Part shown: one piece after another, positions 6,397 through 12,893 of the stretch
How the letters are laid out: each line of letters begins with the position of its first letter
Position numbering within the stretch: the stretch's first letter is position 1
Assembly (NCBI GenBank): GCA_035760645.1
Contig: DASTSO010000097.1
Location: forward strand, 1 to 13,488
Direction: 5' to 3'
DNA: 13,488 nucleotides
Source of the DNA: DASSTY01 sp035760645
GTDB lineage: Bacteria; Gemmatimonadota; Gemmatimonadetes; Gemmatimonadales; GWC2-71-9
Program-made: the position numbers and the translations under genes
The notes under the pieces: model-generated
The model's input: the letters and a program-made list of their open reading frames with translations, nothing else
What the model was told of the DNA's origin: nothing
Database searches by the model: none

Positions 6397-6605
6397 GCGA
6401 TTTCGTCACCGTCGCCTCCCACGCGACCGAGGTGGAAGCGGAGCTCACCGTGGCGCTCCTCGGCGCCTGGGGCATCGCGGCGCACGTCGTGCGCGACAAC
6501 GCGGGCGGCATGCTGCCGAACCTCGATCCGCGGCGCGGCGTGCGCGTCGTCGTGGCGGCGGCCGACGCCGACGAGGCGCGGGCGGTGCTCGAGGAAGACG
6601 GTTGA
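6393..6605 (+). CDS. DUF2007 family protein, putative signal-transducing (70 aa)
   Basis: A short cytosolic protein of the DUF2007 family. The diagnostic elements are VTVASHATEVEAELTVALL (5-23), GIAAHVVRDNAGGMLPNL (27-44) and the strand/helix GVRVVVAAADADEARAVLEE (49-68). This beta-alpha-beta domain resembles a PII/ACT-like regulatory fold and often appears as an accessory domain, but no ligand is established. ATG 6393 overlaps the Imm8 stop by four bases, so the pair is translationally coupled. A hairpin at 6607-6623 follows directly after the stop and may end the transcript. Confidence 0.88.
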   Translation: MSDFVTVASHATEVEAELTVALLGAWGIAAHVVRDNAGGMLPNLDPRRGVRVVVAAADADEARAVLEEDG

Positions 6606-6606
6606 C

Positions 6607-6623
6607 GCCGCGGCCGCCGCGGC
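6607..6623 (+). terminator. Hairpin directly after the DUF2007 stop
   Basis: GCCGCGG-CCG-CCGCGGC is a perfect 7-bp stem with a 3-base loop, starting two bases after the TGA at 6603-6605. There is no T run, so it is a termination or RNA-stabilising candidate only. An AT-rich GATTACC (6626-6632) follows and could belong to the amidase promoter. Confidence 0.4.
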
Positions 6624-6672
6624 CAGATTACCACGACCCCCGCGCGTCGCGCCCACTCCGATCCACACGCCC

Positions 6673-8286
6673 ATGTCCCCGACTCGCCGCGAAGTCCTGG
6701 CCCAGCTCGCCGCTCTCGCCGTGCTCCCTCATCTGCCTCTGCCCCGCGTGCCGGGGACTCCCGCCATGAGCCACCCGGGCACCGATCCGCTCGACGGCAC
6801 CATCGCCGACTACCAGGCCGGCCGCCGCCGCGGCGCGTGGACCGCCGAAGAGGTGACCGCGCGCGCGCTCGAGCGCTGCCGCACCGACGGCGCGCGCTGG
6901 CGCGCGATCGACGTCCTCTCGGCCACCGCGCTGCAGGAGGCGCGCGACGCCGACAAGCGGCTGCGCGCCGGGAAGACGCGCGGCCCGCTCGACGGCGTGC
7001 CCGTCTTCGCGAAGGCGATCTACGACATGCAAGGCCTCCCCACCACGGGCTCGAGCGCCGAGTGGGCGAGGCTCTTCCCCGAGCCGGTAGGGCGTGACGC
7101 GCTCGAGGTCCGGCGACTCCGCGCCGCGGGCGCCATCATCCTCGGCAAGACCGCGGCCGACGACTTCGCCTACCGCGGCGAGGGCACGAGCAGCCACACC
7201 GGCCAGGTGCTCAACCCCTACGACAAGACCGGCACGCGCACCCCCGGCGGCTCGAGCGCCGGCACCGCGGTCGCCGCGGCGTGCGGGATGGCCTTCGTGG
7301 GCCTCGGCACCGACGACGGCGGCTCGAACCGGATCCCGGCGCAGTGCACCGGCGTCGTCGGCATGAAGCCGACCTTCGGGCTCGTGCCGCGCACCGGCGT
7401 GATCCCCACCTGGCCGTACCTCGACACCCACGGCCCGCTCGCGCGCCACGTCGCCGACGCGGCGCTCTTCCTCGCGATGCTCGCCGGGGCCGACGGGTCC
7501 GATCCGCTCGCGCTCACCGGCCGCTTCGACCCGCAGCCGCTGCTGCAGCTCCGCGACGACGCGCTCCAGGGCGTGCGCGTGGGCGTCGTCGAGGCGCACG
7601 TCCCGCGCACGCAGATGACGGCCGAAGCCGTCGCCGTGTGGGACCGCGCGGTGGGCGACCTGCGCGCCGCGGGGGCGACGGTCGAGACGTTCGACGCGCC
7701 GGTGACGCTCAGGAACTATCGCGACGCCTTCGCCGCCGCCTCGCGCGCGCGCGGCGACGCCGCGCCCGATCCCAAGTCGCCCGCGCCCACCGCGAACGCG
7801 CTCTGGCACTATTTCGCGGGCCGCACGACGGACCCGCGCGCGGCGGTGCGCCGCGGCTACGACGCGTACCGGAAGTACTACGACGTGCTGCCGGCCACCT
7901 TCGAGGAGTGCGAGCCGCTCTTCCGCCAGCCGATGACCGAGGACCCGGCGGGCCGCTCGTTCCTCCGCTCGCGCGGCGAGGTCGTCGCGCAGCTCGCGCA
8001 GGCGATGCGCGCCGCGGGCGTCGTGGCGATGGTCTATCCCACGATGCCCTTCAACGCCTTCAGCGTCGCCGAGGGCTGGCCCGACATCCGCACCCCGCTG
8101 GGCTACGGCAACTGGCTCGGCCTCCCCGAGGTGTCGGTCCCCGCCGGGCTCGGCGCCGACGGGCTGCCGGCGCTCAATCTCTCGGTCGTGGGCCTGCCGG
8201 GCGAGGACGCGCGGGTGCTGGCGCTGGCGCACGCGTACGAGCGGCAGTCGCGGCGGTTCGTGCTGGCGCCGCGGGCGCAGCCGTAG
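6673..8286 (+). CDS. Amidase signature family hydrolase with Tat-like leader (537 aa)
   Basis: A Ser-cisSer-Lys amidohydrolase of the amidase signature family, which splits carboxamide bonds. The catalytic Lys is Lys114 in VPVFAKAIYDM; the cis-Ser is Ser194 in TPGGSSAGTAVAAA; the nucleophile is Ser218 in GTDDGGSNRIPAQCTG, followed by GMKPTFGLVPRTG. Spacing between these residues fits the family. The N-terminus, SPTRREVLAQLAALAVLPHL, has a twin-arginine pattern and a short hydrophobic stretch, so it is probably exported folded through Tat, with the mature part beginning near 30. A second in-frame ATG at 6766 would give a cytosolic form. GatA seems unlikely because of the leader and because GatB/GatC are absent nearby. 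Substrate unknown. Confidence 0.92.
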   Translation: MSPTRREVLAQLAALAVLPHLPLPRVPGTPAMSHPGTDPLDGTIADYQAGRRRGAWTAEEVTARALERCRTDGARWRAIDVLSATALQEARDADKRLRAGKTRGPLDGVPVFAKAIYDMQGLPTTGSSAEWARLFPEPVGRDALEVRRLRAAGAIILGKTAADDFAYRGEGTSSHTGQVLNPYDKTGTRTPGGSSAGTAVAAACGMAFVGLGTDDGGSNRIPAQCTGVVGMKPTFGLVPRTGVIPTWPYLDTHGPLARHVADAALFLAMLAGADGSDPLALTGRFDPQPLLQLRDDALQGVRVGVVEAHVPRTQMTAEAVAVWDRAVGDLRAAGATVETFDAPVTLRNYRDAFAAASRARGDAAPDPKSPAPTANALWHYFAGRTTDPRAAVRRGYDAYRKYYDVLPATFEECEPLFRQPMTEDPAGRSFLRSRGEVVAQLAQAMRAAGVVAMVYPTMPFNAFSVAEGWPDIRTPLGYGNWLGLPEVSVPAGLGADGLPALNLSVVGLPGEDARVLALAHAYERQSRRFVLAPRAQP

Positions 8287-8307
8287 GCACGAGCCCCGCT
8301 CTCGCCC

Positions 8308-8694
8308 ATGCGCCGACTCCTTCGCCACTTCACGACGCTCGCCTGCGCCGCCCTGCTCGCCGGCTGCGCGAGCGACACCGGACCGTCCGACGCCCCGGGC
8401 GCGCTCCATGCCGAGATCACGCTCGCCGGCGCGAGCGCGGACCAGGTGCGCGCGGGCGAGCTCCGGCTCTACGGCTCGGCGAGCGACTTCGAGGACGAGG
8501 TCGCGCCGCGGCGCACGCCGCTCGAGGGCGGGCCCGCCGCGTGGCGGGCCACCGTCGCCGAGCTCGCGCCGGGGACGTACTATCTCCGCGCCTGCTTCGA
8601 CTTCGGCTGCGGCGACTACCGCACCGAGACCGGCGCGCCGCGGCCGATCGCGGTGACGGCGGGCCGGACGACCGAGGTGACCGCGGCCTTCTGA
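8308..8694 (+). CDS. Putative lipoprotein, unknown function (128 aa)
   Basis: No family recognised. The leader RRLLRHFTTLACAALLAGC fits a lipoprotein signal with lipobox LAGC and Cys20 as the lipidated residue, followed by a Ser/Asp/Pro-rich linker. The mature part looks like a small beta-sandwich: LHAEITLAG, GELRLYGSASDFED, WRATVAELAPGTYYLRACFD, and a last strand TTEVTAAF. The CFDFGCGDYRTE segment has two cysteines that could form a disulfide. It resembles small Ig-like or carboxypeptidase-regulatory-like domains in general shape only. It starts 21 bases after the amidase stop without a clear ribosome site. Confidence 0.75.
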   Translation: MRRLLRHFTTLACAALLAGCASDTGPSDAPGALHAEITLAGASADQVRAGELRLYGSASDFEDEVAPRRTPLEGGPAAWRATVAELAPGTYYLRACFDFGCGDYRTETGAPRPIAVTAGRTTEVTAAF

Positions 8695-8703
8695 CGCCGC
8701 GAT

Positions 8704-8709
8704 TACCTT
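8704..8709 (+). promoter_or_regulatory. Candidate TAnnnT box very close to the thioesterase start
   Basis: GATTACCTTCGGAGCATG places TACCTT only six bases before ATG 8716. This is the geometry of leaderless promoters known in other phyla, although GGAG in between could also be a poorly spaced ribosome site. The -35 region is not evident. Confidence 0.3.
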
Positions 8710-8715
8710 CGGAGC

Positions 8716-9189
8716 ATGCCGACCACCGCGGAGCTCCACGCGCTCGCCGCGCTCGAGCGCTACCTGCACGAGCACATCCCGATCTCGCAGGCGCTCGGCG
8801 TGCGCGTGCTCGCGGCCGGCGCCGACGGCGTGCGCCTCGCGGCGCCGCTGGCGCCGAACCTCAACCACCGGCAGACGGCGTTCGGCGGCAGTCTCTCGGC
8901 CGTCGCGATCCTCGCCGCGTGGAGCTGCCTGCACGTGCGGCTGCGGGCGGGCGTGGGCGGCTTCACGGGCCGCATCGTCATCCAGCGCCACGCGATGGAT
9001 TACCTCGCCCCCGCCGAGGGCGACTTCGTCGCCGCGTGCGCGGCGCCGGCGGCCGAGCGGTGGGCGACGTTCGAGCGGACGCTCCTGCGCCGGCGCCGGG
9101 CGAGGATAGCGCTCGACACCGACGTGACCGTGGGCGAGCGGCTCGTCGCCCGCTGCCGCGGGGAGTACGTGGCGCTGCTCGCGTCCTAG
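8716..9189 (+). CDS. YiiD C-terminal-type thioesterase (hotdog fold, 157 aa)
   Basis: Matches the stand-alone form of the thioesterase domain found at the C-terminus of YiiD. The diagnostic stretch is LERYLHEHIPISQALGVRV (13-31), then APLAPNLNHRQTAFGGSLSA (43-62), AILAAWSCLHVRLR (64-77) and IVIQRHAMDYLAPAEGDFVA (87-106). In this hotdog family the NHRxTxFGGS segment starts the long helix and carries likely active-site residues. It probably hydrolyses acyl-CoA or acyl-ACP in the cytosol. Length is normal for the single-domain form, and no acetyltransferase domain is attached. Substrate unknown. Confidence 0.88.
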   Translation: MPTTAELHALAALERYLHEHIPISQALGVRVLAAGADGVRLAAPLAPNLNHRQTAFGGSLSAVAILAAWSCLHVRLRAGVGGFTGRIVIQRHAMDYLAPAEGDFVAACAAPAAERWATFERTLLRRRRARIALDTDVTVGERLVARCRGEYVALLAS

Positions 9190-9247
9190 GTCACGCTCAG
9201 GTTTCGGCGCCCGCGCATTCTGAGCTCCCCCTCTGCGAGGAGCCACG

Positions 9248-9838
9248 ATGCGGCGGCGTTCCGGTCTTCTCCTGGGACTTCTCGTGCTGGGCCGCGCGGC
9301 CCCGGCGGCGGCGCAGGTGCGCGCCGCGCCGCTCGAGTCGTGGTCGCCGCCCGCGCCCGCCGGGCACGGCGACGCGCGCCCGTCCCGCGCCGACGATCCC
9401 GACGCCGCGCTGCGGCGCGCCCGCCCCGCGGCGCTCGTCGGCGGGGTCCTCGGTGCCGCATTCGGTCTCTGGGGCGGGCTCGAGTTCGGCGACTACGCCG
9501 CGGAGCACCTGGGCTGGCGGAGCTGCTGTGGCGACGACCCGGGGCTCGAGGCGCACGTCATCGGTGGCGCCCTCGGCTCGGTGCTCGGGACCTTCCTCGG
9601 CGTGACCGCGGGGACGCAGGCGGCGGGCGTGCGCCCGGCCGACGTGCAGCGCCGCCTGGCCGGGGCGATCGGCGGCACGCTCACCGGCCTCGTCACCGCC
9701 GCCATCGTCACGACGCTGGCCCAGAGCGGCGACCGCTCGCTCCTGATCCCGAGCTTCGCCGTCGGCCAGGGGATCTTCGCCGCCGTCATCGGCACGGCCC
9801 GGCACGCGAGCGCGGACTCGACGATCGGCGTGCGCTAG
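9248..9838 (+). CDS. Exported glycine-rich membrane protein, unknown function (196 aa)
   Basis: No family recognised. ATG 9248 is backed by a strong GAGGAG (9237-9242) at five bases. Residues 1-23 look like a signal peptide (RRRSGLLLGLLVLG, cleavage near PAAAQ). After a Pro/Ala/Asp linker there are four Gly/Ala-rich hydrophobic stretches, about 61-79 (AALVGGVLGAAFGLWGG), 104-121, 137-156 and 165-183, which look like glycine-zipper membrane helices. A CC pair (93-94) lies in the loop WRSCCGDD. It may be an inner- or outer-membrane protein. It ends 21 bases from the convergent lipoprotein gene; the stop lies in the palindrome GCGCTAGCGC (9832-9841). Confidence 0.78.
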   Translation: MRRRSGLLLGLLVLGRAAPAAAQVRAAPLESWSPPAPAGHGDARPSRADDPDAALRRARPAALVGGVLGAAFGLWGGLEFGDYAAEHLGWRSCCGDDPGLEAHVIGGALGSVLGTFLGVTAGTQAAGVRPADVQRRLAGAIGGTLTGLVTAAIVTTLAQSGDRSLLIPSFAVGQGIFAAVIGTARHASADSTIGVR

Positions 9839-9859
9839 CGCTTCACCCGCGGTGCCGGC

Positions 9860-10231
9860 TCAGTAGCCGACGAGAAAGCCCCCGGCGAGCGCCGCGAGCG
9901 CCGGCGCGGCCACCACCGTCACCATCTTGAAGGTGTCCCGGCGGCGCACGGCGACCGTGCGCACGTCGCTGAGCGCGATCGCGCGGCGCTCGTACGGGGT
10001 GCCCGGACGCGCGCGGCGCTCGTCGCCGCCGACAATGCTGTCGCCGGTGACCTGCGCGCCGACCAGCAGCACCACCTCGCCCGACGTCGTCTGCACGGCC
10101 ACGTGCCGCGCCGGCGCCGGCGCCGCGAGCGTCTGCGCCGGCGCGGCCTGCCACGACGTGCACCCACCCGCACCCAGCGCCAGCAGACTCGCCGCGGCGA
10201 GCCGGCGGGCGCCGGAGTCGATCGAAAGCAT
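9860..10231 (-). CDS. Small lipoprotein with C-terminal membrane segment (123 aa)
   Basis: The only convincing minus-strand gene. ATG at 10231-10229 is preceded by AAAGG at seven bases; a longer upstream frame reaching 10402 has no leader-like start and overlaps the divergent promoter region. The N-terminus RRLAAASLLALGAGGC ends in a probable lipobox Cys24, though -3 is Ala rather than Leu. The body reads HVAVQTTSGEVVLLVGAQVT, then GDSIVGG and IALSDVRTVAVRR, a short beta-rich domain, and it ends in a hydrophobic MVTVVAAPALAALAGGFLVGY. I know of no assigned function. It is convergent with the glycine-rich gene and divergent from the RCC1 gene. Confidence 0.75.
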   Translation of the reverse strand: MLSIDSGARRLAAASLLALGAGGCTSWQAAPAQTLAAPAPARHVAVQTTSGEVVLLVGAQVTGDSIVGGDERRARPGTPYERRAIALSDVRTVAVRRRDTFKMVTVVAAPALAALAGGFLVGY

Positions 10232-10364
10232 GGGAAAGCCTTTGCGGAGAGATTCGCGAACGGAGACGGCACGACGAGCCGCCCGTGCTACCAATGTAAG
10301 CGGCCGCGCCGGTATATTCCCACTCCCCTCGCCCGATTCCGATCTTCCAACTCGAGGACTCGTC
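10232..10364. other. Divergent intergenic control region
   Basis: The gap between the minus-strand lipoprotein and the RCC1 gene holds both start regions. On + there is the TATATT box (10313-10318). On - there is a possible TACATT box (10298-10293). Their expected -35 sites fall on each other's -10 boxes, so the two would compete for polymerase. No protein-coding signal is seen here. Confidence 0.4.
10313..10318 (+). promoter_or_regulatory. Candidate promoter, -10 box TATATT, for the RCC1/barrel unit
   Basis: GGTATATTCCCACTCC lies 46 bases before GTG 10365 and repeats the box at 5189. The leader contains CCGATTCCGATCTTC (10333-10347), one base different from 5228-5242, and then GAGGA (10354-10358) as ribosome site. 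Confidence 0.55.
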
Positions 10365-11324
10365 GTGAAGCACCTGTTCTGGATGCTGGCGGCCGTCGGC
10401 ATCTGCGGCTGTGCCGACGCCGTGAGCCCGGCCGCCGGGACGATCCAGGTGACCAGCGTCGCCGCTGGCCGCGACCACAGCTGCGGCCTGAGCGCGGAGC
10501 AGCAGCTCTACTGCTGGGGCAGCAACGAGGCCGGCCAGTTCGGCAGCGGCGTAATCGCGCCCGAGAGCTATCGCCCCGTGCGGACGCTGCTCGATCCGCT
10601 CCGCGCGACCGCGCTCGCCGCGGGCGACCGGCGCACCTGCATCCTCGTCGCGCCGGGTCGGCCGCTCTGCGCCGGGTCCGACGGCGGGAGGGGCTTCGAG
10701 GCCCTCCCGGGCGATGTGACGCTCGCGCAGATCGATGCCGACACGGCCGTTTGCGGACTCACGCCGGAGGGCACGGCGTACTGCTGGGCCGATTCGGCCG
10801 CGGCGCCGGTGGCCGTCGCGCCGGAGCGCCGCTTCCTCGCGGTCGGCGTCGGCACCTACGGGTGCGGGCTCGGGGCCGACAGTCTCGCCTACTGCTGGCG
10901 CCCGGGCGCGAGCGACGCCTATCGCGTGAGCACCGTGCGCTTCGGCCGGATCAGCGTCGGCACCGCCCAGGTCTGCGGCGTCGCCGCCGCGGACAGCGTG
11001 GGCTACTGCGTCTCCGCGACCGGACAGGACGCGGACGCGACGCCGGCACCCGTCACGCGCTTCGGCGGTACCATCCCACAGCTGCAGGACATCGCGGCGG
11101 GGAACGGCCGTGCCTGCTTCATCACCCTGGCGGGCGACGGCTACTGCGACGGGCTGAGCATCAGCGGCGGCATGAAGTGGCGGCAGCTGTCGGCGGGCGC
11201 CGCGCACGTCTGCGGCATCACCACCGAGGGCACCGTGTACTGCTGGGGCAGCAACGCCACCGGGCAGCTCGGCAACGGCACGACCACCACCCAGTCCAGC
11301 TTCACGCTCGAGAGGCCGCTGTGA
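10365..11324 (+). CDS. RCC1-repeat lipoprotein with seven cysteine-paired blades (319 aa)
   Basis: An RCC1-type beta-propeller, probably lipid-anchored. GTG 10365 follows GAGGA (10354-10358) at six bases. The leader KHLFWMLAAVGICGC gives a likely lipidated Cys16. The rest is seven repeats, each with the pattern xCxx...xC: HSCGL/YCWGSNEAGQFGSG, RTCIL/LCAGS, AVCGL/YCWAD, YGCGL/YCWRP, QVCGV/YCVSA, RACFI/YCDGL and HVCGI/YCWGSNATGQLGNG. Only the first and last keep the full RCC1 WGxNxxGQxGxG signature. Seven repeats fit a closed seven-bladed propeller, and the regular cysteines suggest one disulfide per blade, which fits an exported protein. Its TGA overlaps the GTG of the barrel gene. Ligand unknown. 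Confidence 0.88.
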   Translation: MKHLFWMLAAVGICGCADAVSPAAGTIQVTSVAAGRDHSCGLSAEQQLYCWGSNEAGQFGSGVIAPESYRPVRTLLDPLRATALAAGDRRTCILVAPGRPLCAGSDGGRGFEALPGDVTLAQIDADTAVCGLTPEGTAYCWADSAAAPVAVAPERRFLAVGVGTYGCGLGADSLAYCWRPGASDAYRVSTVRFGRISVGTAQVCGVAAADSVGYCVSATGQDADATPAPVTRFGGTIPQLQDIAAGNGRACFITLAGDGYCDGLSISGGMKWRQLSAGAAHVCGITTEGTVYCWGSNATGQLGNGTTTTQSSFTLERPL

Positions 11325-11959
11325 GCCGCCGCGCACACGAGAGTTCGGTCGGTCGCATCCCGGTCGCGCTCGGCCTGCTCGCGGCGCTCGCCGCGCTCGC
11401 CGTGACGGCGGCTCCGGTCGCGGCCCAGAGCGCGTGGCGCACGCCGGGTGCCTGGCTCGGCGCGGGCATCGGGGCGGGCGCGGGGGCGTTCACCTGCGAC
11501 GCGTGCCTCACGTCGCGCGAGACCGGCCCCACGCTCGGCCTCGCCGCCGGCGTGACGCTCACGCCGCGCTTCGCCGTCGCCGCCCGCCTCGACGGCTGGG
11601 TGCGCCCGCACGACGGCGTGCGCGACCACATCGGCGCGATCGGCGCGGCGGCCTACCTCTTTCCGTTCGCGCGGCAGGGCCTCTTCGTCTCCGGCGGCCT
11701 CGGCCTCTCCCGTGCGCGCGTCCTCACGCATCACGAGGGCACCACGGACCGCACGAGCGCGACCGGGCTCGCGCTGCTGGCCGGGCTCGGCTACGATCTG
11801 GGTGTGACGCGCCAGGTGTCACTGACGCCGGCGCTCGAGTTCCACACCGCCCTGCCTTCGGCGCTGCGCCTCAACGGCCGGGCCTCGGGCGTGAACGTCC
11901 GTCCCTCGTGGCTCGAGGCGCGCCTCGGGCTCGCCTGGCACCTGGATCGCCGCTGGTAG
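11321..11959 (+). CDS. Outer-membrane beta-barrel protein, unknown function (212 aa)
   Basis: GTG 11321 overlaps the RCC1 stop (GTGA). Residues 1-36 are a signal peptide (RRAHESSVGR, hydrophobic PVALGLLAALAALAV, cleavage near APVAAQ). The mature part alternates short aromatic/Gly strands: GAWLGAGIGAGAGAF, TLGLAAGVTLTPRFAVAARL, AAAYLFPF, LFVSGGLGLSRARV, GLALLAGLGYDLGV, SLTPALEFHTAL and WLEARLGLAWHL, ending in Trp as many outer-membrane proteins do. About eight strands would make a small OmpA/OmpW-size barrel. A CDAC pair (59-62) near the N-terminus could be a disulfide or metal site. It is coupled to the RCC1 lipoprotein and may form a surface complex with it (inference). Confidence 0.82.
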   Translation: MSRRAHESSVGRIPVALGLLAALAALAVTAAPVAAQSAWRTPGAWLGAGIGAGAGAFTCDACLTSRETGPTLGLAAGVTLTPRFAVAARLDGWVRPHDGVRDHIGAIGAAAYLFPFARQGLFVSGGLGLSRARVLTHHEGTTDRTSATGLALLAGLGYDLGVTRQVSLTPALEFHTALPSALRLNGRASGVNVRPSWLEARLGLAWHLDRRW

Positions 11960-11994
11960 CGGTAGCGCACCGTTCCGTTCACGGAGGCATCATC

Positions 11995-12204
11995 ATGGCG
12001 GGACAGGGATCGACCGGCAACGTCATCGCCGCGCTGGCGAGTTTCTTCATCCCCGGCCTGGGCCAGCTCATCCAGGGCCGGCTCCTGAAGGCGATCATCA
12101 TGTTCGCCCTCGCGGGCGTGCTCTGGATCTTCCTCCTGGGCTGGGTCATCCACCTCTGGTCCATCCTCGACGCGGCGATGTGGAAGCCGCGGCGGGCGGA
12201 CTGA
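11995..12204 (+). CDS. Small membrane protein, TM2/DUF5683-like (69 aa)
   Basis: ATG 11995 has GGAGG (11983-11987) at seven bases. A short soluble start (AGQGSTGN) is followed by IAALASFFIPGLGQLIQGR, where PGLGQLxxGR is the turn typical of TM2/DUF5683-like small membrane proteins. A second helix follows, KAIIMFALAGVLWIFLLGW, then VIHLWSILDAAMW and a basic tail KPRRAD. Function is unknown. It is followed after 20 bases by the ABM gene and may be cotranscribed with it. Confidence 0.8.
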   Translation: MAGQGSTGNVIAALASFFIPGLGQLIQGRLLKAIIMFALAGVLWIFLLGWVIHLWSILDAAMWKPRRAD

Positions 12205-12224
12205 GCACCGAAAGGGCGCTTCCC

Positions 12225-12530
12225 GTGTACGGACTGATCGGCAAGATGACCGCCACCCCCGGCCAGCGCGACGCGCTCGCGGCGATCCTGCTCGAGGGCA
12301 CCGACGCCATGCCCGGCTGCCTGAGCTACGTCGTCGCGGCCGATCCGGCCGACGCCGACGCGCTCTGGATTACCGAGGTGTGGGCGAGCGCCGAGCACCA
12401 TCGCGCCTCGCTGGCCCTGCCGGCGGTGCAGGCGGCGATCGCCAGGGGCCGGCCGCTCATCGCCGGCTTCAGCAACCGCGTCGAGACCACGCCGCTCGGC
12501 GGCGCGGGGCTGGCGCGGGTACCGGCGTGA
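12225..12530 (+). CDS. Antibiotic biosynthesis monooxygenase (ABM) domain protein (101 aa)
   Basis: A ferredoxin-like fold ABM-family protein, cofactor-free monooxygenase or similar small quinone/haem-binding enzyme. The start is GTG 12225 with AAAGGG (12211-12216) eight bases upstream. Key stretches are YGLIGKMTATPGQRDALAAI (2-21), AMPGCLSYVVAADPADADAL (28-47), WITEVWASAEHHRASLALPA (48-67) and RGRPLIAGF. Length is typical for a single ABM domain. The stop overlaps the DUF2164 start (GTGA). Substrate unknown. Confidence 0.9.
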   Translation: MYGLIGKMTATPGQRDALAAILLEGTDAMPGCLSYVVAADPADADALWITEVWASAEHHRASLALPAVQAAIARGRPLIAGFSNRVETTPLGGAGLARVPA

Positions 12531-12796
12531 GCCTCGAGCTCTCCCCCGAGGCGCAGACGCAGGCCCTCGCCTCGCTCGAGCGCTTCTGCGACGAGGAGCT
12601 CGACCTCGAGCTCACCAACGTGCAGGCCCGCCAGCTGCTGACGTTCATTCTGAAGGAGATCGCGCCGAGCGCCCACAACGCCGGCGTCACGGCGGCGGAG
12701 GCGTACCTGCGCGACCGGCTGGCCGACCTCGAGGGCGTCTGCCACGTGCCCGAGTTCGCCTACTGGCCCAAGGGAAAGTCGGTGCGGCGGAAGTAG
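12527..12796 (+). CDS. DUF2164 family protein (89 aa)
   Basis: Matches the DUF2164 pattern: LSPEAQTQALASLERFCDEE (5-24), followed by LDLELTNVQARQLLTFILKE (25-44), IAPSAHNAGVTAAEAYLRDR (45-64) and LADLEGVCHVPEFAYW. It is a small, mostly helical cytosolic protein of unknown function. GTG 12527 overlaps the ABM stop by four bases, so expression is coupled. The basic tail KGKSVRRK may bind nucleic acid, though this is a guess. Confidence 0.87.
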   Translation: MSLELSPEAQTQALASLERFCDEELDLELTNVQARQLLTFILKEIAPSAHNAGVTAAEAYLRDRLADLEGVCHVPEFAYWPKGKSVRRK

Positions 12797-12856
12797 ACCC
12801 GCCGGGCACGCCCGCGTTCCAGCCGGAAACCCGCCCGCCGCTCGATGCGTAGGAGA

Positions 12857-12882
12857 GGGAGTCCCGCCTCGAGCGGGCTCCC
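12857..12882 (+). promoter_or_regulatory. Leader hairpin just ahead of a ribosome site
   Basis: GGGAG-T-CCCGC-CTCGA-GCGGG-CTCCC forms a 10-bp stem with one bulged T and a 5-base loop. It ends one base before CCGGAG (12883-12887... reading CCGGAGCGCGCC), the ribosome site for ATG 12894. It could end the upstream operon or control access to that site. No T tract follows. Confidence 0.45.
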
Positions 12883-12893
12883 CGGAGCGCGCC

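Noticed and set aside
6628..9246. An 872-codon open frame on the minus strand
   Set aside because: It lies opposite the amidase, lipoprotein and thioesterase genes, which have clear motifs. The translation is low-complexity Arg/Ala/Gly/Asp-rich, the usual antisense shadow of GC-rich coding DNA.
9832..9841. Palindrome GCGCTAGCGC at the end of the glycine-rich gene
   Set aside because: It has no loop and no T run; a 10-base palindrome of G, C and one TA is expected often at this GC content.
9927..10364. A 5' extension of the RCC1 gene to 9927
   Set aside because: It runs over the minus-strand lipoprotein gene and the promoter region; the GTG at 10365 has a good ribosome site and begins a lipoprotein leader.
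10103..11320. A 5' extension of the barrel gene to 10103
   Set aside because: The extra residues are shadow sequence of the RCC1 gene; the GTG at 11321 starts a proper signal peptide.
9843..11336. A 497-codon minus-strand open frame
   Set aside because: It is opposite the RCC1 gene and in a different frame from the real small lipoprotein; composition is shadow-like and no domain is recognisable.
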